Notes: generated by a model from the letters alone, not told the origin. Positions 24,321-37,011 are shown, counted from the first letter of the stretch. The stretch: 64,000 bases of DNA from Epiperipatus broadwayi (GCA_028023455.1 JAQFVV010000151.1:2165097-2229096); one strand, 5' to 3'. Numbers and translations are program-made.

Positions 24321-24662
24321 TTTATTTAATAGTAATATTAGCGATTAAGCTAATGCACATGCGCTTTAAAGATAAATTATAAATGAATACTCAATTTTTC
24401 CAGACACGAGATATAGCATTATAGAAAGAATGGAATGAATCCACCCATTCTTTCGACTCAAACGTTTATGTATGGGCAAATCTTAAGTGTGTGGAAATAA
24501 GATTTGCCCATATATAAACGTTTGAGTCGAAAGAATGGGTGGATTCATTCCATTCTTTCTAAAATACTATATCTCGTGTCTGGAAAAATTGAGTATTCAT
24601 TTATAATTTATCTTTAAAGCGCATGTGCATTGGCTTAATTGCTAATATTACTATTACATAAA
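24321..24662. repeat. Near-perfect 340-bp palindrome
   Basis: Arms of about 165 bp (24321-24488 and 24497-24662) are almost exact inverted copies, for example AAACGTTTATGTATGGGCAA against its inverse, with the centre near 24493. No coding content. Likely a hairpin-type MITE. Confidence 0.92.
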
Positions 24663-25374
24663 AAAACATAGCGCTATATAAAATAACATCTCATTATAAT
24701 CTTTATTACAAAATGAGAAAAGAAAGTGTTTTTTTTTTAAATTATCATATAAAGTTATACTTTTATCAATCTTTCCAACTATTATTGAGTTTCTAAGTAA
24801 TTTATATATTACACAATTTTATTTATATTACGGATTTCAAAATTTTAGATTATGAATGTTTAAAACATGAGAAATGTGTGCATGAAAAATGCTTAATAGA
24901 AATCTATACCTTAACAAAGCATTTCTTTGTTTATATCCATAAAAATTGCTGTCATTTTAATGCATGAACAGATACCATAAATTTATATAAAACATATTTC
25001 AAAGTTCTTTGCTTAAATCATTTTCTTTAAAATATCCATAGAAAGCAAAATATTATCTAAATACAAATTAATGAAGTCCATTATGCTAATCTTTTATATA
25101 AATTATAATAAAAAATCATATACACAGCTATATAAATATATATATTAATAATAATTACACATAAAAGAGCTATCTGCAATGATTGGTTAATATAAAAATA
25201 GATGGTTAACATTTGAAATGGGCACAAAGCCATATGCTGAAAAGGGCTTTTTGTGCATAATAATTATTAATATATACATATTTATTTAGCTGTTATATAT
25301 ATTTTTTTATTAATGAAAGAAAGTTACTGTTAACACTAAATGAAATAATTATACAAATATATAAACCATTATAT

Positions 25375-25860
25375 GTGACGTGATGTATTTTGGCTTCTCC
25401 TTAAACGAAGTCAAGAATATCTCAGCAATTATGCCCAGATAAACCTGTTAGCCACTTTATTTTCCATTCCCCACTCTAAATGTTCCCATAATCTGCTCTA
25501 TCCCATTTTCACAACATAATCTTTGTTAACTCTATAACCTTTATATCTAAATCCCCCTTATCTTTTCCCAAACCCAACATAAAAACCAATAATTCACTTT
25601 CTGTATAATCACTCTTTTCATATTTATTTTTCCACAACTTCATTATATGTACCCTTTCTGTTTCCAAGCATTTACATTCAATTAACAAATGCCTAATATT
25701 TTCTATTTCTTCCTTACATAATTTACAAAATAAATCACCCATATTTTTCCATTTACATATATATTCTCTTGTAGCTAAAGATCCCATTCGATCCTTAAAC
25801 AATCAACTACTTTCCTTACTATTATCATATATTAACTCATACCTAATATTCTGTTTATTT
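25375..25860 (-). pseudogene. RTE-like LINE 3' end (truncated copy 2)
   Basis: The minus strand encodes MGSLATREYICKWKNMGDLF then CKLCKEEIENIRHLLIEC, giving a C-x2-C-x8-H-x4-C knuckle at residues 26, 29, 38 and 43 of the 97-codon frame at 25509-25802, then LLVFMLGLGKDKGDLD. The 3' flank matches copy 1 and ends near TGTGACGTGATGT. Best preserved of three copies in the window. Confidence 0.85.
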
Positions 25861-25884
25861 TAATATTTCTGTTTATTTTATTTT

Positions 25885-25990
25885 TATACAATTACAAATA
25901 TCCAGTAACGCCCTCTGTTTAAAAGTTCGTTATTATTGAGATATAGACTTTTAAATAGAGGGCGTTACTGGATATTTGTAATTGTATAAT
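25885..25990. repeat. Short perfect hairpin
   Basis: Arms of about 43 bp (ATCCAGTAACGCCCTCTG against CAGAGGGCGTTACTGGAT type pairing) around a 15-base loop. It lies directly upstream, in LINE sense, of the truncated RTE copy. Confidence 0.85.
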
Positions 25991-26449
25991 GGTTTATATA
26001 TTTTTTATTAATTATAAGGTATATCTTATTGAAGTTACATATACATTTCTTTTGCCTGTGTGTGGTTTCACTGTTTGAGATATGAGAATACTTATCTTAA
26101 AATTGCATTTTTTAAATCCAACACATATGTTATTATATTGCAGTAGACTACAGGATCATTGCCTTGATTTTATCAAATTTGTATTTATCTTGGTTTCCAT
26201 GAAGATGACAATTCCTTAATGGCCATTAAGTATCATGTAAAAAGTGAGCTATTACTTAGAATGCACACAATATAGTAGAGATGATAATATATTTCCAGAT
26301 ATTTTTATATGGATAAAAACGATAAAAAAATTCATCAATTCAGTTTAGAATGTGTTTCAAGAATTTTAGATATAGTCTAATGGTGAGAAATTCTTATATT
26401 CCTTTAATGATGAAATTATAAATTTATTTAATTGATTACGTAAGTAATA

Positions 26450-26562
26450 TTTACTAAGGCAATAAACCTCAAGAGAGTGCACTTGTAGTTAAGACCTGTA
26501 GAGGTCTCTACCTTCGCATTTTCAAGCGCACACTCTTGAGGTTTATTGCCTTAGTAATGTAA
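26450..26562. repeat. Hairpin with ~36-bp arms
   Basis: TTACTAAGGCAATAAACCTC on the left and its inverse GAGGTTTATTGCCTTAGTAA on the right enclose a 35-base spacer. A diverged half copy is near 53585-53655 (AGGTCCCTACCTT, CAGCCTTAGTAA). Confidence 0.85.
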
Positions 26563-26929
26563 CAGTCAGAATCGTCTATCTCGCTAACACACTGCAGAAT
26601 TCAAACCCCAAACATGAAACTGAACATTCTAGGAGGGGTTGCCTTCTAGATATACTAAGTTCGAATCTAAAGTCCAAATTTCACAGCACCACCTACGTGA
26701 TAACGCGTCTGATGCTACTACTAGTATAACCTTTTACCGGTGCCTGGTGGTCAGGGAAAAACAAAGAGATTCTATACTAAGATAAGTTTGGGTTGCTAAT
26801 TAATGTCTATGGATGTACAAAAGAAATGTAGTAAATAGATATATAGACCGAGACAGTGATAGGAATAAATAAAATAAAATATCAAATTTAGTTTTAAATG
26901 ATTTCAAAGATTTATTTATATAGGAATAT

Positions 26930-29120
26930 ATATATATAAAGCTACTGTCTGCTTATATGAGACAGGGACGCTTATTAAATAATTGTTGGCATTACATTAC
27001 ATTACAAAAAGGTTTTAAAGCAAAATTATATATTCTATCCCTCGGGCCAATAGTATTACGATAAGGTGCTTAAAGAGATGGGAACATGTGCAAGGTGCTT
27101 TGAGTAATTATAAAAGTTTAATAAAATATTTGATATTACGGGTTATATAATATTTATTGATTTCGAGAATAGCACGGACAAAAGCTTACTATACGATAAA
27201 GTGGGGATGTGATCAAGGCATTTATTTTATAATTATAATTAAAGCAGATGAGAGGGCGGTATTGCTAATAATGAATTTATTAAAGGATGGAGGTTGTGAT
27301 ACATTTAAATCACGGATGCTTTGTAAAATAAAAATATAAATAAAACAATAGTGAATATTTGGAATGACTACGGCGGGCATCTCGCCGCTGACCTGTAGGA
27401 ATGTGGTGCCACGGACAGCCGAAACTTAGCGACTGGGTGACAACTGCATCTAATTTCCAGGTGTGACATTTGAGTACACACTCTGCCTGGGAAATGCAGG
27501 AAACGAAAAGAGAGCGGACTTGGCCATTTAAAATCCTTGGAAAGAAAACAAAGCGGTCTCAACAACCAATTCATTTACCAGCAATACTAGACTAATGTAT
27601 ATAAAACATACAAAATGGATTTACTTGGATTAAGAAAATGCCCAATCAAATTCCCAGAAATTTATTTAAAAGGGTCCGCACATTCTCGACGTCAATGACG
27701 AACTTAGAAATTAAAGTAGAATACAGTATTTAAAATAGGAAAATGCATGCTTGCGGGTTTGAAAAGAAAGCATAGAGTTTATTTACACAATCATGCATTT
27801 GGGACACATTTAATCATTGACCTCGCACATACTCTCATATTAGGTTAAAATGAATAAAATGTAGATTTTAAACTATTTGATTATATATATATTAAAGAAG
27901 ATTAGAATAGCCCTCGAACGAGTGATTTGTGAGATAATAAAATTGGGAATTATCTATAGATTTAAAATATGCCTTAATATCGGCGTCTTACTTTCAACAA
28001 AGGGAATAATTCACTCGGTCATAGACTATTCTGACACATTATCATAATAAAATAAAAGAAAGCTTAATAAATAGAAAATATTAACCCAAGGATAGAGCAA
28101 AACTGTTGATTATATTTGAACACATTAAAGAAGTACATAATGAAGTTATGTGAAATAAAAGAAAAACAATTTAAAATAGCTATAGCATGTTAGTTAGGAA
28201 TCACAAGAGCTCTTGGGTTAATTTGGGGTTACCTCTGGAGAAGCATTTGCAGGTAGATTGATGGTCGGCAGGTTTTATAATTCAGCAGCAAAATCTGGAA
28301 TTGTTCATATTTTTGGCAGCAGCAGTTCTGGGGTTCCTTATGGAGCAGCAGCAGTTCCGGGGTTCCTTATGTGATAGCTTCCGATGGTCTAGAGCAGCAG
28401 CTGGCCATTCCCAAAGGGAAATAGCCTTCTTGCCATTCTACTCAGTCATGTCACGGTTAGCAATAGGTGTGGTAAACATGGTCAATTAATTTGGAGATGA
28501 AAACTCGGCTTCAAATTTAAGTTCGCAGGCACGTAGCTAAAATCTCCGGAAAATATATTTTGAAGAATATTTTACTAGAATATTTTCACTAGACACTTTT
28601 CATTAGGAACACTAGAATAATTTCGGTTAGAAACATTTCATCAGCAAATGACTAGAATGGAGAACAAAAGAAAACCCTCCTTTTTATAGTGGAAATAAAC
28701 AATAGAACTGCCCTGGAGCATTACAAAAATATATCGGACTTCGCTTACTTATCAGCTGTAATTAAACCTATCCGAATGTCTAAAGGAATTCAACAAAATT
28801 TTAATTAATTTCTATTGTTAATTTCCTTGTCGACATTCGAATTACAAACTAGATTTAATTAAAATTACTTTTACTAATTAAAAAAAAACCTTAAGTGGAC
28901 ATCTGCTGTATATTTTAGATAAGCTTTTATAAATAAATAATTAAATTCAAAAAAAAATTATTTTACTTTTTAAATTGCAATATTTGAATCTATTTACTAA
29001 ACAAATATGAATTTTATTTTAAATCAAAAATATATTACGACTGTAATATACTTTTGTAAATAGATTCAAACAAATAATTTTAATTAACAATTTATAATTT
29101 TAATATAAGTTTTAAAATGC
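26930..29120. mobile_element. LTR-retroelement-like accessory block, unidentified
   Basis: Alternating GC-richer patches (27360-27600 and 28170-28500) and AT-rich tails, unlike the surrounding intron. A minus-strand 68-codon frame at 27368-27574 and a plus frame at 28301-28489 show no domain. A 29-bp unit is repeated twice at 28316-28372. I see no RT or protease, so this is at most a non-autonomous or decayed element. Confidence 0.3.
28316..28372. repeat. 29-bp tandem duplication
   Basis: Two consecutive units carrying GCAGCAGCAGTTC and GGGGTTCCTTATG, differing by one base (TCTGG against TCCGG). Confidence 0.85.
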
Positions 29121-29274
29121 ATATCATAGTGTGTGCGCAATTACAACTTATATAACCTACTTTTTAAATAAATCTAAATTATGTAAACATATACATAATC
29201 CATAATATTTTATTTATTTGGGCATGAGTTATGCTTATATATATAATACGAGCGTTGTACTCGTGGTTTAAAAT

Positions 29275-29325
29275 TGGGCGGGATTTTCGGTATATAAGCG
29301 CATTGCAGACCCACTACGATAGATT
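29275..29325 (+). promoter_or_regulatory. Promoter-like GC box plus TATA box
   Basis: GGGCGGG at 29276-29282 is followed by TATATAA at 29291-29297, with a predicted start near 29320. No gene follows, only an 83-codon frame without recognisable domain at 29422-29673. It could be the promoter of a retroelement LTR. Sequence resemblance only. Confidence 0.3.
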
Positions 29326-29679
29326 GGGGTTCAAACTAAGGTATGAGGGTAGGAAATAGGTGAGAAAAGGTGACACAAAGATCTGCAAAGCAGACCTTAC
29401 TGTTTCAGTAAATATTATTTAATGATAAAAGGAATGTGTTTTGGAAATTTAACATATTGCAGATTTTTTATGTTTTTAAGAGCTAATCAGGAAAGGTTTC
29501 CAGATCTTATGCTTACAATAGAATTTAGCAATTCCTCAGCCTGTTATTATACAGATATAGTATTTTTTTCCCTATACGAGATCTTAATAATTGGTGTAAT
29601 ATCTGGTTATTTTGAAGGTATTCATTTTAATAGAAATAGATTTGCTCATATTAAACATGCAGATAAATTTTAGTAACTT

Positions 29680-31013
29680 ACATTACTGCTGTGGAGTCAG
29701 ATAAATAAGCATAACAGATAATAAAGGTAACACTGTTAGTGATTTGTCTAGAGACAGTTTGCCAAGCCATATGTATAGTCACTTTTCGAAGACCTTTACA
29801 TGAGAGTGTCACATGGTATCTGAACTGATGCTCGACACTTAAATTGTTATTGATAGGGAAATTATCCTTACAGAACTTATATATATATAAATTTTTTTTT
29901 TTAAGCTGACTGTGAAAAGAAAAGTTTTTTCTGATTGTTTTGAATCGTAAACTGTTATGAAGTAATTGCTGCTATCAGTCATTTAATTTGTAATTCTTTT
30001 TATCGTTGAGAGTTCAAGTCAATTACAAAATAGTTAATGACTTTAGTTTCATGCTGGATAATGTAGCGGAAATCTGTTTAATTGGAAGATCGGGAAAGGA
30101 AGAGATAACTGTGAACCAAGAACTGATTTTCAATGATAGGGATAAGCATTACATTATTATGGGATATTATGAGATTAAAGAATTAATATAGTGACTTAAA
30201 TCTAGATCTAATTTATTCTTTTAACGTATTGTTAGCTTAGCTGATTAATCAATTAATAGCATGATGTTTCTGTTCCTCAAAACAGCATTCCGATGAATAT
30301 TTCATTATATGTCAGATGTACATTTAATCGATATTTACTTTTAATGAATTGTGTTGATAATTATTACTATATGAATGTAGCTTGTGGAAAATTAAACACG
30401 GAACGCTTCATATATTGTCACTGTTAAAGTAGAGATCACATTAAAATGGATTATCATTCTTATTCTCATTAAAGATGTTTCTTGACCTGGCACTTAAGTT
30501 TTAATCTGTATGCAATCTTCCAATACTTCATCAAATTCTAGAACATAAAGTTTGAACAGCCAATTTCATGGCTCCATTTATCCTTTAATTATTTGGGATT
30601 GATGATGATTTTCCATCACACCACCTTCATATTATTTGTCATTCTCCTGGGCACCTAAACCCCCATCCCATTGCAATATGTAGTTCAGACCATGTTCCAT
30701 CACCCAAAATTTTGAGTTGACTCAATGCGACTCTTCTGCCCTCCTGAAATTATGTAAAATTGGTTTGATTTAGAGGTTGATTTAAGTTTTGGTTGTTGCC
30801 ATGTGATTTACATATATGTACATAAATAATAAAAGAAAAACAACTGGAATAAAACTACAAAAATTTTAAAAATGCTAATATAAAATTGAAGATTAATATC
30901 CTTTGCTATAGTCAGGTTATGGCTTATTTCGCCATATTGAGTAGCATTACGTACATATGTACATATATATACACACACTTCACATAGGCATCGTAACTTA
31001 ATAAATACTTTAC
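29680..31013. other. Unexplained intronic stretch
   Basis: AT-rich; the 61-codon plus-strand frame at 30006-30191 has no recognisable relative. No repeat boundary noted. Confidence 0.35.
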
Positions 31014-31126
31014 CAGAAATTTCTTCTTCTTTTGTATTTGTTTCCTTTTCAATATACGATTCCTTATTATCGACAGTTGTTTCTGGTAGAAAGCTTTCAA
31101 TAACTTTTTCATTCTCTGAGACAGAA
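31014..31126 (-). CDS. MAP3K19: Exon G: acidic linker exon
   Basis: 113 nt, phase 2 in, phase 1 out. Reads SVSENEKVIESFLPETTVDN followed by a Lys/Glu-rich run ending KEEEIS. Acceptor TTGTTTTGTAG, donor TCTG|GTAAAG. No domain recognised. The open frame continues past the donor for a few codons only as intron read-through. Confidence 0.8.
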
Positions 31127-31479
31127 CTACAAAACAATAACAATATATAAATTATATATTTTCAATTTTTAATCTACAGTTTATATTTTTAAAATGTTAA
31201 ACATGTTTTAAAGAATGGTTGGTTTATTGGTGATGTCTAAAAAATAAAATAAAAGTATTTCTGGAACTCTAAAAGAAACAAAAAGAAAGAGAAACAGATA
31301 ATGAAGCTAACACCTAACTAGATTTAAGTTACTACTTTTAAAATAATAATAAAATAAAAGAATAGAGAAAAGTTAAAACTATAATGATCAAGATGAATAA
31401 AAAAGTCAAATATCAAGTTATTAAGATAAGTTAATTCATTTATTTATTGCAAATGTGATAATTAACAAGGTTTGATGAA

Positions 31480-32450
31480 CTAATATAACATTTTTTAAAA
31501 AAAATAACATACTTTCAACTATTAGTGCAATCTTTTTCAGAATCTATGAATTAATGGACTTATAACAATATTCATTATTTTATGACCAAACAAGCCTCAC
31601 CTATTAAGAGGATAACAGATGATGGACAATGAATAAATGCCACAGATATACAAATTAAAAATGGATGAGAAGTGATTTGAATAAGCAATCTCATATCAAG
31701 GCAAAGAAAAATCTTCATTAGAGAGCCCTAAAAGAAACTTGCATAAATCCAAATATAAAATAATCCTTCACAATGATTGGAAAGATGGCTATTAACCCTC
31801 CTCTTCTTTAAATTGGTGAATTACATAAATACAACCCATAGGCTTTTGATAGGAAAAAAAAAGATAAAATTTCTACAATACAAAAATAATATGGCAAGAT
31901 TTGAAAAAGATTATTAGAGGGTTTTGCAAAACGTACATTGAAAATTCTTGCCTTCAATAAAATACTGTGGAATGAATTTGAAAAAATTAAAACCAGTGAA
32001 GGCCATTACGTTCTCTATTCAGAAAAAGATGAGCATATCTACATATCAATGATATTATTTTTCTTCTAATCCATAAAATTAATTAACCCACTATTACAAT
32101 AATTTTTTCTCAATTTTTATTTTATTTTAAAAGCATTCTGACAATTTCTACTGACTAGAGTCCACATCAGAGAAATTTTATTCATGGGGGGGGGGGGGAT
32201 TTATTGAGTATAGACCCATCTCAAAAAACATTATTACGGAAGTTTTGCATTGTAGGTAAAATATAAATTGAGGTATCTGATAAGATCACTTTATAGCAAA
32301 GTTTAAGAGATCTTCAAAGGACAAGGAGTGCAGTGTTAATGGAAGATATCAATTCTAGCACTGGTTTGAACAAGAATTCAAAAAACAATGAAGAGTGATT
32401 GATTTGGGTGGAAAATTTGAACTTGGGAAAGGTGATACTATGTTTTTTCA
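31480..32450. other. Unassigned, possibly old retroelement debris
   Basis: Less AT-rich than the flanks, with a 12-base G run near 32187. Broken coding-like stretches on the plus strand do not resolve to any motif I recognise. Confidence 0.25.
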
Positions 32451-32698
32451 TTAAGTCTGTTATACAATTAATTAGCTTTTTTTTTAATTAGAAAAATAAA
32501 TTGGGATCCCTTTACATTGAGTGATCTGTCAAAGTATAAAAATTAATGCCATATTTATAAGATAAGAATAAAAAATAACACTTTTATAAATACATTTAAA
32601 GAGTAGAAAGAAATTGCACTAAAAAATAAATTTTCTTCATGATATTCTTAATATTATGCAATCAAAATAAAAATTTGTGGTGCTCATGCCTGGAAATA

Positions 32699-33002
32699 AT
32701 CACTAAACATCACATAATCACTGTTATTTATGCATACACAAGCTGTTTATACAGAGGCTAAACTCTCCATACAGTACCTAATAAGGTAAATGGTGGCTTC
32801 TGGAGAGTTGCATTAAATCCTAAAATCTAGGTGCAGTGCTTTTAGAGCCAAGGTTCCTCACTGATGAAAGCCACAAACTAGAAACTAGTCTGGGAATATT
32901 GGATGAGTAGGTTCTAGATAGGGATTTTATGCACAAACCTTCTTGCATCCATTGATCACTCTAGCTTGCACTGACTGGTGCTACTGTATGGAGAGTTTAT
33001 CC
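32699..33002. repeat. Family B fold-back element
   Basis: Starts CACTAAACATCACATAATC. Inverted halves carry AAACTCTCCATACAGTA at the left and TACTGTATGGAGAGTTT at the right. The centre holds a CTCACTGATGAAAGCCACAA segment and the paired CTAGAAACTAGTCTGGG. Confidence 0.8.
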
Positions 33003-33219
33003 TAGAAATAATCTTAAGAATATTTCTAACAATGAGTGCTGCCTGCTTTTATTTTGATTGTATAGAATCATGGATACTGTGAAAATTGAAGAAAATTTAT
33101 TTTTATTTTTTAGTGCATTTTTTAAAAATTAATTTTAGTATATTTATGTGAATAACAATATTTCTTTAAAAAACTTTTTTACACTTTTTTATTTTCTATT
33201 TTTTAATTTATGTAGTTCG

Positions 33220-33830
33220 GAGAATTGTTGAGTGTTATAGTGGCAAAAATTGGGATAGAAGAATAGATGCATTAATAAAAAATATGGAGTTGGAGAGATG
33301 GAGAACTAGTATAGAGAGTAAAAAGTTTAAACATGAATAGAAGTAAATGGAATATTGGGTGTGAATTAATTTATGATAATAGAAAGGAAAGCAGTTTACT
33401 ATTTAAGGCTTGAATAGGATTGTTAACAACAAGGGAATATACAGACAAATGAAGAAATATGGGTGATTTAGTCTGCAATGCAAGGAAAATATTGGATATC
33501 TGATAATTGAATGAAAATGCTTACAAGCAGAAAGGGTACTAATAATGAAGTTGTGGGAGAATAATTGTATAAATAAAGTGATTATACAGAAAGTGGGTTC
33601 TTGGATTTTACATTGGGTTGGGAAAAAGATAAGAGGGATTTAGATATGAAGGTCATAGAGTGGACAAAGATAATGTCGTGGAAATAGGATGGAGCAGGAT
33701 AGAGAAGAATGTGGGAAAAACTTAGGATGGGGAATAGAAAGGGAAGGTGGCTAACAGGTTTCTCTGGGCATAATGACTGAGAGATTCCTGACTCCAAGAA
33801 AGGAGAAGTCATAAGGCACTGCATCCAATA
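33220..33830 (+). pseudogene. RTE-like LINE 3' end (truncated copy 3, plus strand)
   Basis: Nucleotide-level relative, in reverse orientation, of the copies at 7963-8375 and 25375-25860: it shares the ATATGAAGGTCATAGAGTGG-type coding tail and the GGCTAACAGGTTTCTCTGGG 3' region. Extends further 5' than the others but is broken by stops throughout. The 80-codon minus-strand frame here is a shadow. Confidence 0.75.
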
Positions 33831-33839
33831 AAAAAATTT

Positions 33840-35250
33840 AAATTTTTTTTTGCAAATTCTAAAAAAGGTATTGTCATCAGGACTACATCTGCATGCAAAA
33901 TTTCAACTAAATTGAAAATTATGAATGAATGAAAATTAAATTACATGATTTCATCAAACAGCCAGATAAAAAAAACAGAATAAGTAAAAGTGTATAATTA
34001 AAAACGAGCTTATATTGGTAGAGACTACTACTTGAAGGAAGCCAGAATAAATATTAATCTTACAACAATAAGTGGTTGTCTTTTGTAAAAAGACCTAGGT
34101 GCAATGTCATTAAACTGAATAATGCATGTACAGAGAAAGTTGGCTTAGATATGATAAATCAATTTTGAGAGGTTAATAATTTGTAAAATAAGATAAACAA
34201 TGATATTAAGTGAAAAAAATCCATGATCATAAAAACTTGTGAAGAGATCTTGGATTAAGGAACAAGAGTTGAAAAATTGGATTTCTCAAAATATGTGGAC
34301 ACAGACTAAGCACTAAGATGGTTTAAGGCTGTATTAAATAAGACTAAAACAAAATAAAAAAGTAGGGTATAGATTTAATAAGATCTAATAAATGTAAATA
34401 AAAACGAATTTAAAAAAAATGAGATTACCTATACATTCCATAAAAGACGAAAAATCAGAAACCAAATGCTACGATAAAACAATAACATGATTAATAAACA
34501 AAGGCATTGACTTCAGAAGAAAAATGGCAGGAATATTTTATAATTTTCTTAAATTATAGTAGAATTTTGATGATGAGATTAAATTTGATCAGAATTCTTA
34601 TACAGATCTTAGCATTAATTCTTGACTGACAACTAGAGAAGTTGTTAGGATCATAAGACATTAAATGAATAACAAGACTTTGATCAATATGATGTCATTT
34701 CACAAAGTACTAAAAAACAGACCACACTAGTAAGTATATTTAAAAGAAAGAATAGTCCTCTAAATACAGAACGACATACTGCTATAGCCCCCCCCTCCCC
34801 CCAAAAAAAAACATCTGTCAAAGTGTAAAAATTAATGGTATACTGCTATGAGTAACCAGCAATGTTTTGATCTGGATAATTTTAGAAAGATTAGTCCTAG
34901 TTTTGTAAAATCATGCATGAGACAACTCAGTCTTTGAGCACATCATCCTGCTATATGTCATAGAAAAAAAATTCTATAAAAATTGATCATCACAGATATT
35001 TCAGAGCATCAAGAAGATTAAAATCTGAAGGGTGTTGAAAATGTTTGGTGCATCCCTGAAATGATTTTCCTGATTTCAGCGATGAATGATAACTAATTAT
35101 TGGATTAAAAGCCAAACAGTCTTTTGGATGGCAATCTCAAGTGTGAGACATGGCTGGTTGCTTAATTTCACCTTTAGACATAACAATGAGCCTATTTGAA
35201 AAAAAAAAAAAAATTGTTACAGCATAATAAATCACCTAAATCTTACGGTG
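33840..35250. other. Unassigned decayed sequence
   Basis: Mixed A-rich DNA with weak coding-like character on the plus strand near 34900-35160, many stops, no motif identified. C-rich then A-rich run near 34787-34810. Confidence 0.25.
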
Positions 35251-35759
35251 ATCGATATATTAAGAAAAATATATTTTGAAATCCATAATAATCAAACATT
35301 TGTTTAATTTCATTGATAAAATGTAATAAATTATGCTTGCCAGAGCGATTACAGTCATTAAAGTTACTTACAAAGAAATACACATATTTCACTTATTATT
35401 TTGTATTTTCTTATTTCGTATGGATTAGTTGTTAATAGATTTTCCTATATAGAGTCATTCAGAAGATACATAAATCAAATTGAGGCAGAGCATGGTCTAA
35501 GCTATTTAAGTTTTGATGTCAGTTAAAAGTTAAAAATGAATAATATGTTATATTATTTAAATATTATATCCTAATTATAAAATAATAACACTAAAGTAGT
35601 TGCTAAAATTCATTAATATACAATCCAAAGAATTAATATCAAAAGAAAGATATAAAATTTCTTTGGATGAATAAAAATTTTGGTTTAGTTCTCAAAAAAA
35701 CTATCTAAATGCGGAATCATTTATTGACATTCAAAGAGTAGCCACTGGTCTCATCACAT

Positions 35760-35856
35760 GATGTGATGCTAATATGAAAGTTTAAAGCGGATGAAATAAT
35801 ATTACACGATGTGATGCTAATATGAAAAGTTTAAAGCGGATGAAATAATATTACAT
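35760..35856. repeat. 48-bp tandem duplication
   Basis: Two head-to-tail units containing GATGTGATGCTAATATGAAA and GCGGATGAAATAATATTACA, differing by one inserted A. Confidence 0.9.
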
Positions 35857-36139
35857 GAATTATACTTGCAATAAGTTGCTACACCTTAATTCGTTTATTA
35901 TGGACTAAGAATAACAATTTATTAATCTAATTAACATTAATATTACAAGCAAGATGTGCGTACACAAGAGACATTAAACAGATGTGGTTGCAGTTACACA
36001 CACACAATAAAATACATATATATAGCAGATATATAAAGTTCAAATGCTAATCTAGTTGTTATATGTACCAACAAATACATATAGGCAGACATATGAGGTT
36101 CAACTGCTAATCCAGGCTAGTCTACAATATCTTATCATA

Positions 36140-36725
36140 AGTTAACTAGGGATGCAAGTCCTTTTGCTTATTAAGTCTGTTCACTAATTAATACAAGGTA
36201 GAAAATGTTTACCTTTACACTATAACTGATCTTCAAACTTGGGTGACCCTTGAGGCATCCAAAATAATAATGAAGATCTCTGCAATCTGTAAAAACCATT
36301 TGACTTATTGAACCTTCAGGAGCTGAGATCCTGGGTGGCTAATGATTTCTCTCCACTGGTTCTATTTTGCTGCTTCTTCTGGTAGCACAGATGTTTCGAA
36401 AACCATGATGAAACATGCACTGCCTTCTCTTTCTCTCTGCATGTCTTACTGTGTTCTGGTTTCTTTTGTTTTCTGGAGTATTCTATTTTTGGAAAATTCA
36501 GATGGTATTTATTTTATCAGCACAATCGTTGCTCTGTAATTTAATTAGTATTTTACTAGTACTAATTAAATTATTTTCGTTATCTGATTGTTTATTCTCT
36601 GTTCCATTAATCTATTGTACTATATGTTTTGCCTAATTGCATTTTTACCGAATTCAGATTAATCTGATTATGACTATTTTTATTTCCTCTCTAGATTAAT
36701 CTTATAACTTATTAAATACATTTTA
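36140..36725. repeat. LTR-like block
   Basis: Shares the ordered CCTTCAGGAGC, CTGGG, CACTGGTT motifs with 23440-23490 and has the same T/A-rich tail with AATTAAT words. Overlapping short plus-strand frames here are not supported as genes. Confidence 0.35.
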
Positions 36726-37011
36726 GCTTATAAGATTTGTACATGTTTAATAAATACATATTTTACAAAGTGAAAATACTATGCATGATAGAGTTTATAT
36801 TTGGTATCATTGAAATTCAAGCTATATCCAAGATTGAAGTTTCCTGGTTAAAAAAAAATACCTTTAAGTACAACGTTTTTTACAATAAATTTGATAGGAC
36901 TGTAGAAAATTCATTTAAAAACTATGAATAAGGTTCATTTAAAGAACTATTAGATTTTTTTTCTTTAGCTGGTATTTACAATTGCTGAATCTTCATTTAC
37001 ATTGTTTATCA

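Noticed and set aside
24321-24662. CRISPR-like or tandem-repeat array reading of the many repeats
   Set aside because: The repeats are inverted pairs and dispersed copies in animal DNA with no regular spacer pattern.
30808-31013. Open frame continuing past exon G towards a Cys/Tyr-rich tail
   Set aside because: It runs through a good GTAAAG donor, and the tail is composed of intronic TATATG/ACATA repeats.
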